A stretch of DNA of 64,000 bases from Plecoglossus altivelis (Eukaryota; Chordata; Actinopteri; Osmeriformes; Plecoglossidae): contig BROE01000015.1 of assembly GCA_036571765.1 (NCBI GenBank), positions 640,224 through 704,223 on the forward strand, given 5' to 3'. The notes under the pieces are model-generated. The model searched no databases. It was given only the letters and a program-made list of their open reading frames with translations, and was not told where the DNA came from. Position numbers and translations under genes: made by a program. The first letter of the stretch is position 1. Each line of letters opens with the position of its first letter. Shown here piece by piece: positions 1-11,244 of the stretch.

Positions 1-4
1 TAAA

Positions 5-150
5 GCAGGGGTCTCCAATCCTGGTCCCCGAGGGCCGCTGTCCTGAAGGCTTTAGATGTTTCCCTGCTCCAGCACAACAGATTCTAATGAAAGAGCCATT
101 ACCAAGCTCTGTGGAAGCTTCATACTGACGCTTTATTAGAGTCACCACTG
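5..150 (+). repeat. Dispersed fold-back repeat, left half (copy 1)
   Basis: This block starts with a CTCCAATCCTGGTCC-type motif, continues through TTTCCCTGCTCCAGCACA and ends near AAGCTCTGTGGAAGC. Two other copies lie near 20.9 kb and 62.3-62.45 kb, the last mainly in the opposite arrangement. Together they suggest a palindromic element whose left half is kept here. It lies directly before the Tc1 fragment. It encodes nothing. Confidence 0.7.
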
Positions 151-154
151 GCGC

Positions 155-942
155 CTTGTGCTCTTCACAGATGTAAGCAGGTTCACACTGAGCACGTGAC
201 AGAGTCTGGAGACGCCGTGCAGAATGGCCGGTTTGGCGGTGGGTCAGTCATGTTATGGGGTGGCATTTATTTGGGTGGGCGCACAGCCCTCCATGTGCTC
301 GCTAGAGGTAGCCAGACTGCCATTACGTACCAAGATGAGATCCTCAGACCCCTTGTGAGACCATATGCTGGTGCAGTTGGCTCTGGGTTCCTCCTAATGC
401 AAGACAATGCTAGACTTCATGTGGCTGGAGTGTGTCAGCAGTTCCTGCAAGATGAAGGCATTGATGCTGTGGACCGGCCTGCCTGTTCCCCAGACCTGAA
501 TCCAATTGAGCACATCTGGGACATGATGTCTTGCTCCATACACCAACGCCACGTTGCACCACAGACTGTCCAGGAGTTGGTGGATGCTTTAGTCCAGGTC
601 TGGGAGGAGTTCCCTCAGGGGACCATCTGCCACCTTATCAGGAGCATGCCCAAGCATTTAGGGAGGTCATACAGGCACGTGGACGTCACACACACAACAA
701 GCCTCATATTGACTTGTTTTAAGGACATTACATCAACGTTGGATCAGCCTGTAGTGTGGTTTTCCACTTTCATTTAGCCTGAGACTCCAAATCCAGACCT
801 CCATGGGCTGATAAATTATTTTTGTGAGATTATGTTGTCAGCACATTCAACTATGTAAAGAAAAAAGTATATAATAAGATTATTTCATTCATTCAGATCT
901 AGGATGTGTTGTTTAAGTGTTCCTTTTATTTTTTGAGCAGTG
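155..942 (+). mobile_element. 5'-truncated Tc1/mariner (DD34E) transposon
   Basis: This is the 3' half of a Tc1-like DNA transposon. The right end reads TTTTGAGCAGTG and is followed by the TA (943-944) expected of Tc1 insertion. The left terminal repeat and the N-terminal half of the transposase are missing; similarity starts around 155-170 at CTTCACAGATG. It abuts a fold-back repeat on its left. The family differs from the Tc1 copies at 1.1 and 24 kb in both terminal repeat and protein. Confidence 0.85.
196..777 (+). pseudogene. Tc1-like transposase, C-terminal part (broken)
   Basis: This open stretch encodes the C-terminal catalytic part of a Tc1-type DDE transposase, which cuts and joins transposon DNA in the nucleus. 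Visible motifs are GGGSVMLWGGI, then LMQDNARLH with the second catalytic Asp, then SPDLNPIEHIW with the final Glu. Exactly 34 residues separate that Asp from the Glu, giving the DD34E signature. The N-terminal helix-turn-helix and first Asp are absent, and the apparent ATG at 196 is just an internal start. Near 655-662 the frame shifts after IRSMPK; the expected REVIQARG ending continues in another frame. The copy is therefore inactive. Confidence 0.85.
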
Positions 943-1117
943 TATTTGGGGTCCTTCTATCCATCTGAGGGCTGAACCTAATTTCATGTCTGGCCTTACC
1001 CCCCAAGTGTTTATAAATACTCAGCCTTATCAGTGCCTTCATTAAGGCAGTAATTCAAAACAGCATTGATGTAATCCAAACATTCATAAAACATTGCACT
1101 GGACCCACCTGCAAATA

Positions 1118-2663
1118 CAGTGAGGAAAATAAGTATTTGAATACCCTGCTATTTTGCAAGTTATCCCACTTGGAAATTATGGAGGGGTCTTAAATTGTCA
1201 TCGTAGGTGCATGTCCACTGTGAGAGACATAATCTAAAAACAAAATCTAGAAATCACAATATATTATTTTTTTACTATTTATTTGTATGATACAGCTGCA
1301 AATAAGTAGTTGAACACCTATCTAGCAGCTAGAATTCGGACCCTCAAAGACCTGTTAGTCTGCCTTTAAAATGTTCACCTCCACTCCATTTATTATCCTA
1401 CATTAGATGCACCTGTTTGAGGTGCCCCATACAATAAGTAAGAATCCAATTACTAACATGGCCAAGACCAAAGAGCTGCCTAAAGACACAAGAGACAAAA
1501 TTGTACACCTCCACAAGGCTGGAAAAGGCTACGGGGAAATTGCCAAGCAGTTTGGTAAAAAAGGTCCACTGTTGGAGCAACCATTAGAAAATGGAATAAA
1601 CATGACTGTCAATCTCCCTCAGACTGGGGCTCCATGAAATATCTCACCTCGTGTGGTCTGAATGAACCTAAGAAAGGTGAGAAATCAGCCCAGAACTACA
1701 CGGGAGGAGCTGGTCAATGACCTGAAAAGATCTGGGATCACTGTTTCAAGGTTACTGTTGGTAATACACTAAGACGTCATGGTTTGAAATCATGCATGGG
1801 ACGGAAGTTTCCCCTGCTTAAACCAGCACATGTCCAGGCCTGTTCTAAGTTTGACAATGATCATTAAGATGATCCAGAGGAGTTATGAGAGAAAGTCCTG
1901 TGGTCAGATGAGACCAAAATAGAACTTTTTGGTCATATTTCCACTAAACGTGTTTGGAGGAAAAAGAATGATGAACACCATCCCTACTGTGAAGCATGGG
2001 AATGGTAGCATCATGCTTTGGGGGTGTTTGTCTGCACATGGTACAGGGCGACTGCACTATATTAAGGAGAGGATGACCGGGGCCATGTATTGTGAGATTT
2101 TGGGAAACAACCTCCTTCCCTCAGTAAGAGCATTGAAGATGGGTCAAGGCTGGGTCTTCCAACATGACAATGACCCGAAGCACACAGCCATAGTAACCAA
2201 GGAGTGGCACAGTAAGAATCACATCAAGGTTCTGGCGTGGCCAAGCCAGTCTCCAGATCTAAACCCAATAGAGAATCTTTGAAGAAAGCTCAAACTCCAT
2301 GTTTCTCAGCAACAGGACAGAAATCTGACTGATCTAGAGAAGATCTGTGTGGAGGAGTGGGCCAAAATCCCTCCCTGCAGTGTGTGCAAACCTGGTGAAA
2401 AAATGCAGGAAACAATTGACCTCTGTAATTGCAAACAAAGGCTACTGTACCAAATATTAACATTGATTTATCTCAGGTTTTAAAATACTCATTTGCAGCT
2501 GGATCATATATATAGTTAAAGAAATCATACATTGTGATTTTTATTTTTTTATTTCTCTCACAGTGGACATGAACCTACGATGACAATTTCAGACCCCTCC
2601 ATGATTTCTAAGTGGGAGAACTTGCACAATAGCAGGGTGTTTAAATACTTATTTTCCTCACTG
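1118..2663 (+). mobile_element. Full-length but dead Tc1-like transposon
   Basis: Both ends are present. The left end CAGTGAGGAAAATAAGTATT starts after TA (1116-1117), and the right end TTTTCCTCACTG finishes before TA (2664-2665). The terminal inverted repeats are long, roughly 200 bp each (about 1118-1325 and 2465-2663), and diverge only moderately. The total length of 1546 bp is normal for Tc1. The inner transposase gene is disrupted. The TA duplication shows a genuine cut-and-paste insertion, not a recombination product. Confidence 0.92.
1458..2460 (+). pseudogene. Tc1-like transposase pseudogene
   Basis: The coding remnant starts at MAKTKELPKDTRDKIV and ends with a TAA at 2458-2460. Recognisable parts in order are the N-terminal paired-like DNA-binding region, the first-Asp region (SDETK, about 1905-1920), GSIMLWGCLSAHGTG, WVFQHDNDPKHTA with the second Asp, and SPDLNPIENL with Glu after 34 residues. 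It is broken many times: a TGC-to-TGA-type stop at 1635, further in-frame stops near 1865-1890, a small deletion after RVWRKK, and TGA in place of the Trp codon at 2280. No functional enzyme can be made. Confidence 0.9.
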
Positions 2664-2665
2664 TA

Positions 2666-4232
2666 TATCAGTCTTCTGTCTGTCTGAACTGGTAGCCTTA
2701 ACAAAGGCTTTTCACCTACAATACGTAACCAGGTGTCATAGTTTAGTGCCGCAAGTAGGGTGACTGTTGGAGAGAAGCTAAGTTCAGGCAGAAGACTTTT
2801 GACTGGCCCAGGGCTTTAGCTGTGATAGTGAGATAAGAAATGTTGAGACAGAGTAGTGGTGAGCCAGAAGACCCAAAGGATTGGGGCAGGGAGGAACAAG
2901 CAAACTTACAAATAGTAAAGAAGAAAGGACATTAATAAACTCAGACTTTTGGAAATTATGTCTGATCCTGATGTTCAAGCTGACCTTCAGGCGCTCAAGA
3001 ATAGGATTCAGGTAGACCGTACGCTAAATTAAAGACACTGAGATTAAAGACACAAATGAGGTTTTGTTGGAACAATTGCAGTCCCCGTCTGCCCCATCCC
3101 CCAAACAGCTACAAGGATCATCGCTCCAGCTGTGGGAAAGGCACCTTTTGTTTCAGTGTCCAAAAATTTAGATTTTTTAGCCAGAAGAAAGGAAATATGA
3201 ATTACTGTAGACATATGAAAAGCATTTCTTTACTCACACAATTCAACAATTCTTTACTGCCACGACACCGACAGATATACATAACAACATCATCACATAA
3301 TTGAACAATCCCAAACAGTTATATTTAACGTCTATCTATCCTAGATGCAAAGTTTGACAACATTCACCATCAACATCAATCGGCAAACATTTGCCTGCGC
3401 CCACTTGCTGCCATCACATTTTCATCCTCAGCGTACTGATCCGCAATTACCCGTGCCTCCCATTATGTGGCCCAATATGACTTGCGCAGGTAGTGCACTT
3501 TATTTCTGTGTCCTACCTGACACTCATGCTCTCATATGTTCTCCCTTACAATAATAAGCATGCACATAAAATACATAAAATATCACATAAAATATACAGA
3601 ATATTAGTTGTCAAATTCAGTAAAAAACGGACCCCTCTGGAACCATGGCAAGCACCCCCCCCCCTCCTCCCCATTTCCCCAGAAATTGTACCCTTGTACA
3701 TCTGGTGAGATCATTTTGGCAGCACTCACCACTTCTGAGTCCCCCTGATGAAATTTTGCCTCTGCATTTTCCCATCCTCTTGTTTTTTGTCAAATGGCAA
3801 CCAGGACTTGTGAACGGCTGTTTAAACTGTGTCCGGGGTACAGATCCATGTGCTCACCCTGACCAGGGACACGGGCAGGAGAACATCTGTTCTCCATGTT
3901 TTGTTTTTGTATCTGGTTTATTAGCTGATAAGCCCCATGTGAGCATGGGCAGAGCATGCAGAACCAGACAGATTCACAGGCACAAAATCACAAACACTGC
4001 ACTATCTATATATAATTCCAGGAATCTCTGTTTGTATGTGACCAATACTTGCACAGACAGTATGCACTTTGAGTGTAGATGTGTTTAGTAAATACAAAGT
4101 TCTAGTAGATGCAAAACAGTAGAGAGAATAGGACTCACTCTCCCAGGATGTCTCCTCTCTGGGACACAGCACAAATACAGTTCAGGACATTTGTTAGTGG
4201 CTTGGGTTCTCACAGACTGTGTTGATCAACAT
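2666..4232. other. No recognised gene or element
   Basis: The stretch between the Tc1 copy and the next transposon shows only short open frames in several phases, none with a recognised domain. It includes a C-rich tract near 3652-3672. I see no long terminal repeats, tRNA primer site or retroviral core motif. Confidence 0.5.
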
Positions 4233-5894
4233 TTTGGGCCCTATTTACACGATCTGAAACGCAAGTGGCAAGCGCAAAGCGCAAGTAACTTTGTGGGCGT
4301 GACTCGGGCGCTGTTGCTATTATACTGGCAGGATAAATTACTCTTGCCACGCGCAAATTGTAATAATGTTGGTCCGATGTAACTTTATTAGTCATAGGTG
4401 CGGTTTAGGCATAACGTGCAATGAACCAATCAGCTCGCATTCCCTTTAAAAGCAGGAGCATTTGTTCCATGGCGGACTGCTATTTTAATGGCGAATTTGC
4501 CAGGCGCACCCACTCCAGATGTTCTCGACAGGGTAGTGAAAGACAGAGAAGTTACATAGTATGGGGATGGTGGAAATTCTGTTAACCTGAATACAGTTTT
4601 TGGCAATTGCTTAAACACTAAAACCAAATACTTGGACCAAAGCCTCAATTTTGCCTTTTTGTAGCATACATTAAACACAGTGTAACCATTGCTGAAACAT
4701 ATTGTCGACATTGCACATTGTTGCAATTCTGCAACACACTTACTGCAAAACACTCATTTACTTTCTTTAGACACTTTGTTCAAAAACAAAATCACCTGAT
4801 ATCATTGGAAAAACACTCTGTTCAAAATGTAAAACTAATATGTCAATTGTAGGAACTTACATACCTAAAAACACTTGCTCGGAGACCAGTGTGGAGACGT
4901 ATGGCAGATGACCGAGGGCTACTCTGGTGGGTCATGTGATCATGCCCTGTCCATGAGGGAGGCTGAGCAAAGAGTCCACCCTAACCTTAGTTTCTACACA
5001 GTACACACTCACATAGTGTCCTCATGGACACTACAATGATTTCCCAAGTTTGGTAATATTTGTACTTGTACAAAGAAGCAAAGTGCATGCGCGTTGTGCA
5101 CAAGATTATCATACATTATGGCCTAGTCTGTGCCCTTAAAATACCATTTGAACAACACGTCACTGACCACCTTTATCCACATTTTTCCTGGTCGTGGCAG
5201 AATTGTTTTCTGAAACTGGAAAATAACATCAGGGAACGATGGCACCGAAACACACCTTTTCTTGCTGAACTGCCCCGTGGAGCGCAAATTAATTCCCTAA
5301 TATACCGACATTCATGCCAGCCTGTAACTGGGTCTACAGTATAAGAGGCACAATGTGGTAAAGGCGCCACAAATGACTAAATGCATAACCCCCACAAGAG
5401 ATGGTGGACAAGCTGTAACTTAACATGTCTACTCCTTCACCATGATTGACAGCTGGCTAACATTGTGTTCTCTCCTGCTGTGTTCAATGAATCAATTCAT
5501 CAAGCTGTAGTTGTCATTAGCCAAGTCTATGTCAACAGAGCTCCTGGGTAACTTAACTTAGATATACCAGAAAATATTAAAATGATTGAAACCATTACTC
5601 ATCAAATTCAGTCAGGTAAATTGTCAAGGCCAGGCATGTTTTCAGCTTCTGATGGTGGTCTGCATCGGTGATGCAAGGCCCTTTGCGTTAATATTTTCAT
5701 GCACCCCCGCTCACTTCTGGAACGCGCACCTATTTGCAATTCACTGAATATGAATCTTCACGATTCACGTAGGTCACCTATTTTGGTTTCAAAACGGCAG
5801 ATTTAGCAAAAAGGTGAGGGATTTTCAAGTATGAGGAATAATGTATGTGTTAGTGTACAAAGTCAATTGCACTGGGTGCAAAATAGGGCCCAAA
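4233..5894. mobile_element. Putative non-autonomous DNA transposon, GGGCCCTATTT ends
   Basis: A 14-bp perfect terminal inverted pair, TTTGGGCCCTATTT at 4233-4246 and AAATAGGGCCCAAA at 5881-5894, bounds about 1.66 kb. Inside the left end is a GCG/GCA-rich segment with CCAATCAG and CCCTTTAAAAGCAGG; the right end has a matching GC-rich subterminal zone. No transposase motif is visible. Such ends recall fish PIF/Harbinger-like elements, but I could not define a target-site duplication, so the superfamily is uncertain. An old deletion derivative is the simplest reading. Confidence 0.55.
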
Positions 5895-8429
5895 GTGTCT
5901 CTCGTGCACACAGGAAAGTAACATCAATCAGCTAACGTGGGGGTGATACGAGCAGCATAGAGAATAAGCTCCTTGAATTATATAATGATATGATGATATA
6001 AAGGAGGGAAGTGAAGCAAAAGGAGAGTGGAAGTGTTTAAATGGTGGACTTGGGACATAATGGTATACAATCTCCCTTATGTTGCGTGCCTAGACAAGAC
6101 AAGATTTCCTCATATTCAGAGATGTAAATCCAGACTCTCTCTTTCTCTGTCCTCTCATCACTCTGTGCATTTTTATCTGCCTGACCAAATCTCCTCGAAC
6201 ATTTCTGTCCTCATAAACACATCAACATTCAAAATACATATTACCTGACACCTCAGCAATTGTGTTCGACAACTGTGAGGAATATTTACAAATGGGGTTT
6301 GAGGTTTATGAAATAAGAAGCAACACAAGCAGGAATGAAGAGAGAGGAAGCATCTGATGCTGAGACACTTTCAAACGGTCTATCTAGACCTCCAAAACCT
6401 GCTGCAGGTCATGCTGCTTTTTCTTTCACACTGTTACCCGCAATCCTCTACACTTGACCTTTGTTAAATATGTGTTACTAAATGGCTAAATTATCACTCA
6501 AGTTTATGGCACGAATAACTTACACATTTTCTTTTGACATTATAGGTTCAAGATGTACTTAGATGTTTAGCCATGTTCCTATAATTTTAGGCCATTCAAA
6601 TGAAGAACACAATTCTTCTTCACACAAACTACAAGGGTTTGAACAGTGGAAACAACCAACCACTTGGTGCCTAAGATATTGAAAGGCAGCAGCTTGGATA
6701 CTTTCACAATTGTTTGGGTTTTCTTAAATGAAATGTCCCCAAGACTTCAGACTGAAACAGACCTGGGTCTGAAATGAAAGAGGGTCAACATCTGCATAGG
6801 AGCAGGGAGTTGTGCTCTCAGAATAGCACTTATTTTGTCTCAATGCCCCTGAGCTTGTAACTGAAAAGACAAATAATGGAAACGCAAAAATAATGTAATT
6901 AAGAGGGAAAACATCTGCAAAATCCAAAATGTTAAGGCGTTAATACTTTCCACTTGCACTATTGTCTATTTGCAGTGTGTGTCATTTTGTTTGTGCATTT
7001 ACTTGCATGTGTGGATTTGTGGAGTCAAACTGCAGGTAGTCTAGATGACCGGTGGTGGGTTGCTATGACAGGGAGATTGCGCATTGTGAATGGGCTGCAT
7101 CTCACACGTTTATCGGTTGTCAGACACAAACAGAGATGATCTGGTCCACATATGTGAGGCCTATTCAAATCTTGTTGCTTCAATTGGCCTGCTGTCTCAC
7201 TTCTGTCTCCCAGAGAGAAAAACATTGCAGATAAAGATTCTTTGTATGTATTACCCTTTTGTAGTTTGTAAGAAGATTGTTATTGCTCTTACAGGTCATT
7301 CACAATTTTCAGTTAGCAGGGCAGTATTTACTGTATAAGTCACACGGCAGCACAAATGCTGAGACTTTAGTTTACTCAAGCCTGCAACAACATCAAAAAA
7401 GTGTAATACTGTAAACGTCTGTAAGAAAATATTCTATAAGATATATGTAGAGAGTAGCTTGTATTGGAAGTATCTATTAATAAGTATGATATTTTCAGAT
7501 ATCTAAACCTAACCTCAATGCTTTTGAAACATTATAGATTGATGGATTAACATATGAACTCAAATATGAATGCACAGTTTTAAATCTAATTATTGCACTG
7601 GACAGCTATGCCTATATGAATACAATTTTTGAAGAGCTGTACTCTGTACATTATGTGACATGCAAGCTGTAACAAATCCTGTTGTGACTTGGTGGCAAGA
7701 TTTTCTCTGACACCTTCTCACCCATGGTATCAGTAGACCTAGTAAATCTGACAAAAAAGTAATTTTTCTGGATTCATTCCTATGTCAATGTGTTCAGTTT
7801 CTCTAATATGTAATCTTAGGATATTGGTCTGATACTTGTTTAAAATTATGGAGATCCCTTTTGATTAACTATTGTTATGACTTACCTTAACCTTCTCAAG
7901 CCATTTAAAGACCATTCGTGCCCCAAAATGAATGTTCTATTTGAGATTCTATTTCAAAACTGAGTTTAATCTTGCTGACTACTAATAATCTGTGAAGTGT
8001 CCTGTAAATGTAGTTATCTTGTAATTTATACTCTTGGGAACAAAAGCGACATAATTGTCTTCCCTTGTCCTAAGGACTTAATGTCATAACATATCATAAA
8101 GCAGGCTCTTAACCTTGTCTGCACTTTAACAGCTCCTCTTAATCTTCAAGGAAACATGCCATGCAACCATGAATATGGTTTTAACTGCAAAACATTCCTT
8201 CTTGGAATGAACAGTTGAAATACAGGGCCCCAAGAAAACTGGGTAAATGGTGATAAAGAAAATCAGAAAATAAATTCAGACATAAATTAATTCTGAAATC
8301 TTGTCATTGTGAAAACAACCAATTTGATGACTTGTCATGTTCATTTTTCATCAACACAATTAGTTTTATTTTATTACGTGTATTTACGCTAATTTGAAAT
8401 AGACATCTCATGTAATAGTTTACACTCGT
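5895..8429. other. AT-rich non-coding stretch upstream of brinp1 exon
   Basis: No coding exon, terminal repeats or long simple repeat was recognised. It probably lies in the intron before the first coding exon of brinp1, or in its upstream region. A non-coding first exon could be here, but nothing in the sequence shows it. Confidence 0.4.
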
Positions 8430-8531
8430 GCCTCTATTCCTGTCTCTTTGTCACTCTTTTTCCCGCTTTGTCTCTCCACAGGTCTCCACAGAATGGAGCG
8501 AGAATGAACAGAGAGTGGCTGAAAGAAAAGC
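8430..8531 (+). promoter_or_regulatory. brinp1: Splice acceptor and 5' UTR of brinp1 with two upstream ATGs
   Basis: A pyrimidine-rich tract runs into CTCTCCACAG with AG at 8480-8481, a strong acceptor, so the exon probably starts at 8482; a second AG at 8490-8491 is an alternative. Before the main ATG at 8532 lie two upstream ATGs. The one at 8493 opens a 4-codon frame ending in TGA. The one at 8504 opens a 15-codon frame, out of phase, that ends at 8551 inside the coding sequence. Such an arrangement would be expected to lower translation, but this is inferred. Confidence 0.65.
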
Positions 8532-8749
8532 ATGAACTGGAGGTTTATTGAGGTAATCTGCTTCCTGTTTATATGGGACCATATAACAGTTCAGTCTTCC
8601 CGCCAGGACCCGTTGGCAGCAGAACAACATGTCACCAAACAATTTGATTGGCTCATCTCTGACCGCGGACCTTTCCACCACTCTCGGACTTACCTCTCCT
8701 TCATGGAAAGATTCCGCCAAGGATTTACAACCCGATATAAAATTTATAG
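8532..8749 (+). CDS. brinp1: brinp1 coding exon 1: signal peptide and start of MACPF region
   Basis: BRINP1 is a secreted or endoplasmic-reticulum-retained glycoprotein of vertebrate neurons, of the MACPF superfamily, linked to neuronal cell-cycle restraint. This exon encodes residues 1-72 and two bases of codon 73. It begins MNWRFIEVICFLFIW, a hydrophobic signal peptide, and contains the highly conserved FDWLISDRGPFHHSR and RQGFTTRYKIY blocks. The start was chosen because MNWRF matches the known N-terminus of BRINP1 and the length to KIYR (73) equals that of the mammalian protein. It ends at TATAG before GTGAGT (phase 2). BRINP2 and BRINP3 differ in these blocks, so BRINP1 is the best call. 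The opposite-strand open frame here is a shadow. Confidence 0.95.
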
Positions 8750-9539
8750 GTGAGTTCACTTTCAATCATTGCATGATTCACTTTCAATAAGGTGTGATTT
8801 TTACCTGTTGAATAACCAAATCATTATGTAATTTTTTGTGAAATCCAGTAATTAGTATATATTGACCAATGAAATCACAACACAGTAGCATAGGTTTTTG
8901 GTTACCTGTTGCTCCACAGTGTCTGTAAAATATTGCTTTGGGGTCAATATTGCATTAAAAAACTAGTTCTGCAGGCTTGCTTTGAGAGAGCAGGCTTACT
9001 GTGAGAAGCATTATGAAGCGTATGTAAAATATTAAGGTTCCAAAGATTTATCAGAAGTTAGGCACGACATGAACATATCTGTCAACGTTTGTGATGTATT
9101 CATATTTGGAGCTCAGTGAGAAATACAAGGTGAAATACAACGTGTTGTGACAAACTGTGAGACATGGCTGAAATGCATGTATCACGGCAAATGTGTGAGA
9201 CTTGACAGCCCTATTAATAGCCAATGATTATGCCACTCTGTATTGACCAAAGCTCATTATAGTTTGACTAACTTTTCAGAAATTAAACTTGCAGTTGATT
9301 ACAATGATTTTGTAAACTATTTGCATGCATACAGCAGGCCAGTGTCCGTGAAGAAAATCTTGACATTTTTGCAGTATTGCAGCATTTCTAAGTAAATAGT
9401 GTAGCCCCATGGTTTGGTTCAAACCCACAAGCAATCATTTTCAGTAACGACACAAAATACAACCATTTGGTCTCAGTTTAAAATTCTGTGAGAAGAAGCT
9501 GACCTCAGCAAATCGTACTAACTAGTAGACCTAGCTAAA

Positions 9540-10340
9540 AATTCTAGTGCTAAATCATTATTTTGCTGCTCATGGCGCCATGGCGCCACTGGATAAGAAG
9601 GGCTCAGACTGCTCACCAAAAGAAAAGGGAACCTGTTGGTGTAGCAGAGTAAGACGTGTTCGTTTTACCTAGCCAAATATAGCCTAGGTTACACAGATAC
9701 AGAGCAAAAAGTTGAATTTTAGCTGAGGTCCTAAGGTCCTAATGCTGATAGCATGCTGATATTGTTGTCTGGCTTACTATATCGTTGTATATATGCGTAC
9801 TTGCTAACGTGTGCTAACGTTGTGACCAGAGGTCCCATGTCCTACAAAAAGTCTTTTTTTTTGCCACAAAAACATGAGGTTCTAAACTGTGCAACAGAAC
9901 GTAAATATAAATACAAGCAACATCATTGGGACTAATACAAACATTTTCCATGGTGACGTTGTCTATGTAGTCCAAACATGGAGTGATCTTTTGGGGTGGG
10001 AAAAATAACAAATAATAACAATAAATTGATACATGGGTTCACAATAACTTGTGCTTGCCGCCAATAGGTTTCCTCCTAAGGGAGAAATCCTAATAAGAAA
10101 AGGTAGAAACACTAAAGTAGCTCTGCAGCTTTGCTGCTTGGCCACAAATAATACAATCAATAGCAATAGGTTCCCTCTTACTGGTGGAACCATTATTATA
10201 TGAAGAATAGCTGGAAACACTTAGATGGCTTTGCTGCTTGGCCACAAATATGGGTACAATTACTGGGAAAATTGTGGGGGGGTGTGCGTTGGTTGCAGAT
10301 GTTTTTGTTTCTAGGAGCAAAACCGAGCACAGCTGCAAGA
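9540..10340. repeat. Dispersed repeat with GCAGCTTTGCTGCTTGGCC motifs (copy A)
   Basis: The block includes CTCACCAAAAGAA, GCTAACGTGTGCTAACGTTG, CCACAAAAACATGAGGTTCTAAACTG and CCAATAGGTTTCCTCCTAAG, then two GCTTTGCTGCTTGGCCACAAAT motifs. The same order of landmarks recurs at 10780-11240, and the end part recurs at 49800-50130. A 16-bp perfect palindrome (TGGCGCCA twice) sits at 9573-9588. No protein domain is recognised. It looks like a fish interspersed repeat of unknown class. Confidence 0.6.
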
Positions 10341-10531
10341 TGTAGCTAGGCATATGCAAGTAGAGAAAACTTGGTCCGTTTATGTACTGAACCAAACTAT
10401 TTTGCTTGCTGTAAGATCATTCTAAACCGTGCAATGATACAGCGATGCATCACACAAGCTTGAGTTAGAGTACATTATCTAATGCGTCATTATGTCCTGT
10501 ACACTCAAGTCTTAAATAGTTTAGCACAATA

Positions 10532-10750
10532 CTTCAAGTTCAAGTTCAAGTTGTGCTTTATTGTCATTCCGCTACATGCGGGTGCATACAGTGGAACGAA
10601 ATGTTGTGCCTCACAGAGCCACGGTGCTACATAAGTACAGACATTCAACAGTACAGACAAACAACAAACAATTTAAAATAAATATAACAATTTTCCTATA
10701 CATAAACTAAACAGGATACAAACTATACAAACTGTATGAACGTGCTGAGC
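10532..10750 (-). mobile_element. 3' tail of a non-LTR retrotransposon (same family as LINE B)
   Basis: Read on the minus strand this ends in AATGACAATAAAGCACAACT followed by a (TTGAAC)n-type tail. It matches the 3' end of the element at 35063-37541, including the segment with CCGCATGTAGCGGAATG. Only about 200 bp of 3' UTR remain, typical of 5'-truncated LINE copies. Unlike the larger copy, it holds just one arm of the inverted repeat found there. Confidence 0.85.
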
Positions 10751-10779
10751 AACAGCGCAAACACAGGCAGGGATACAGT

Positions 10780-11240
10780 AGTTAATAATGCTAGTGCTAA
10801 ATAACTAAGTAAGGCTGGTGAGACTGCTCACCAAAAGAATGAAAGAGAGCCCTCTTGTATAGCGGATTAAGACATGTTCTTAGGTACCTAGTGAAAAGTA
10901 TCCTCACCAGTCTTAGACTTTTAACTATGGTATTAATACTGTGGATTTGCTGATATGTCTGTCTTAGACATATCTATGTGTTGTTGCCAACGTGTGCTGA
11001 TGTTGCGACATTAAGGTTAGCACTGAGGTTGCTTGAGCTTCTCGAGGAACTTCTTTCCACAAAAATGTTGTAAGCTTCTAAACTATGAAGCGGACCGAAA
11101 ATAAAATGACAAGCAAAGGAATCACTAACCAGATGAGCCTTTTCACACCAACGTTGTCTTTGTAGTACAAATATTGAGGAATCCTTAGGGGTAGGTAAAT
11201 AACTAATTGCAGCTTCGCTGCTCAGCCCCCAAATATATAT
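10780..11240. repeat. Dispersed repeat with TGCTGCTCAGCC motif (copy B)
   Basis: This is a diverged second copy of the repeat at 9540-10340, in the same orientation. Shared landmarks in order are AGTGCTAAAT, GACTGCTCACCAAAAGAA, ACGTGTGCT, CCACAAAAATG, TTCTAAACT, the ACGTTGTCTTTGTAGT block, and a final TGCAGCTTCGCTGCTCAGCC. The LINE tail at 10532-10750 lies between the two copies. Divergence is high, so this is either an old local duplication or two independent insertions. Confidence 0.5.
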
Positions 11241-11244
11241 GAGA

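Noticed and set aside
3645..4088. 147-codon open frame with several Cys residues, considered as a viral or LTR-element envelope piece
   Set aside because: No recognisable motif, long terminal repeats, primer site or polymerase nearby; likely chance.
8451..8765. 104-codon minus-strand open frame over brinp1 exon 1
   Set aside because: It is the antisense shadow of a conserved coding exon and shows no domain.
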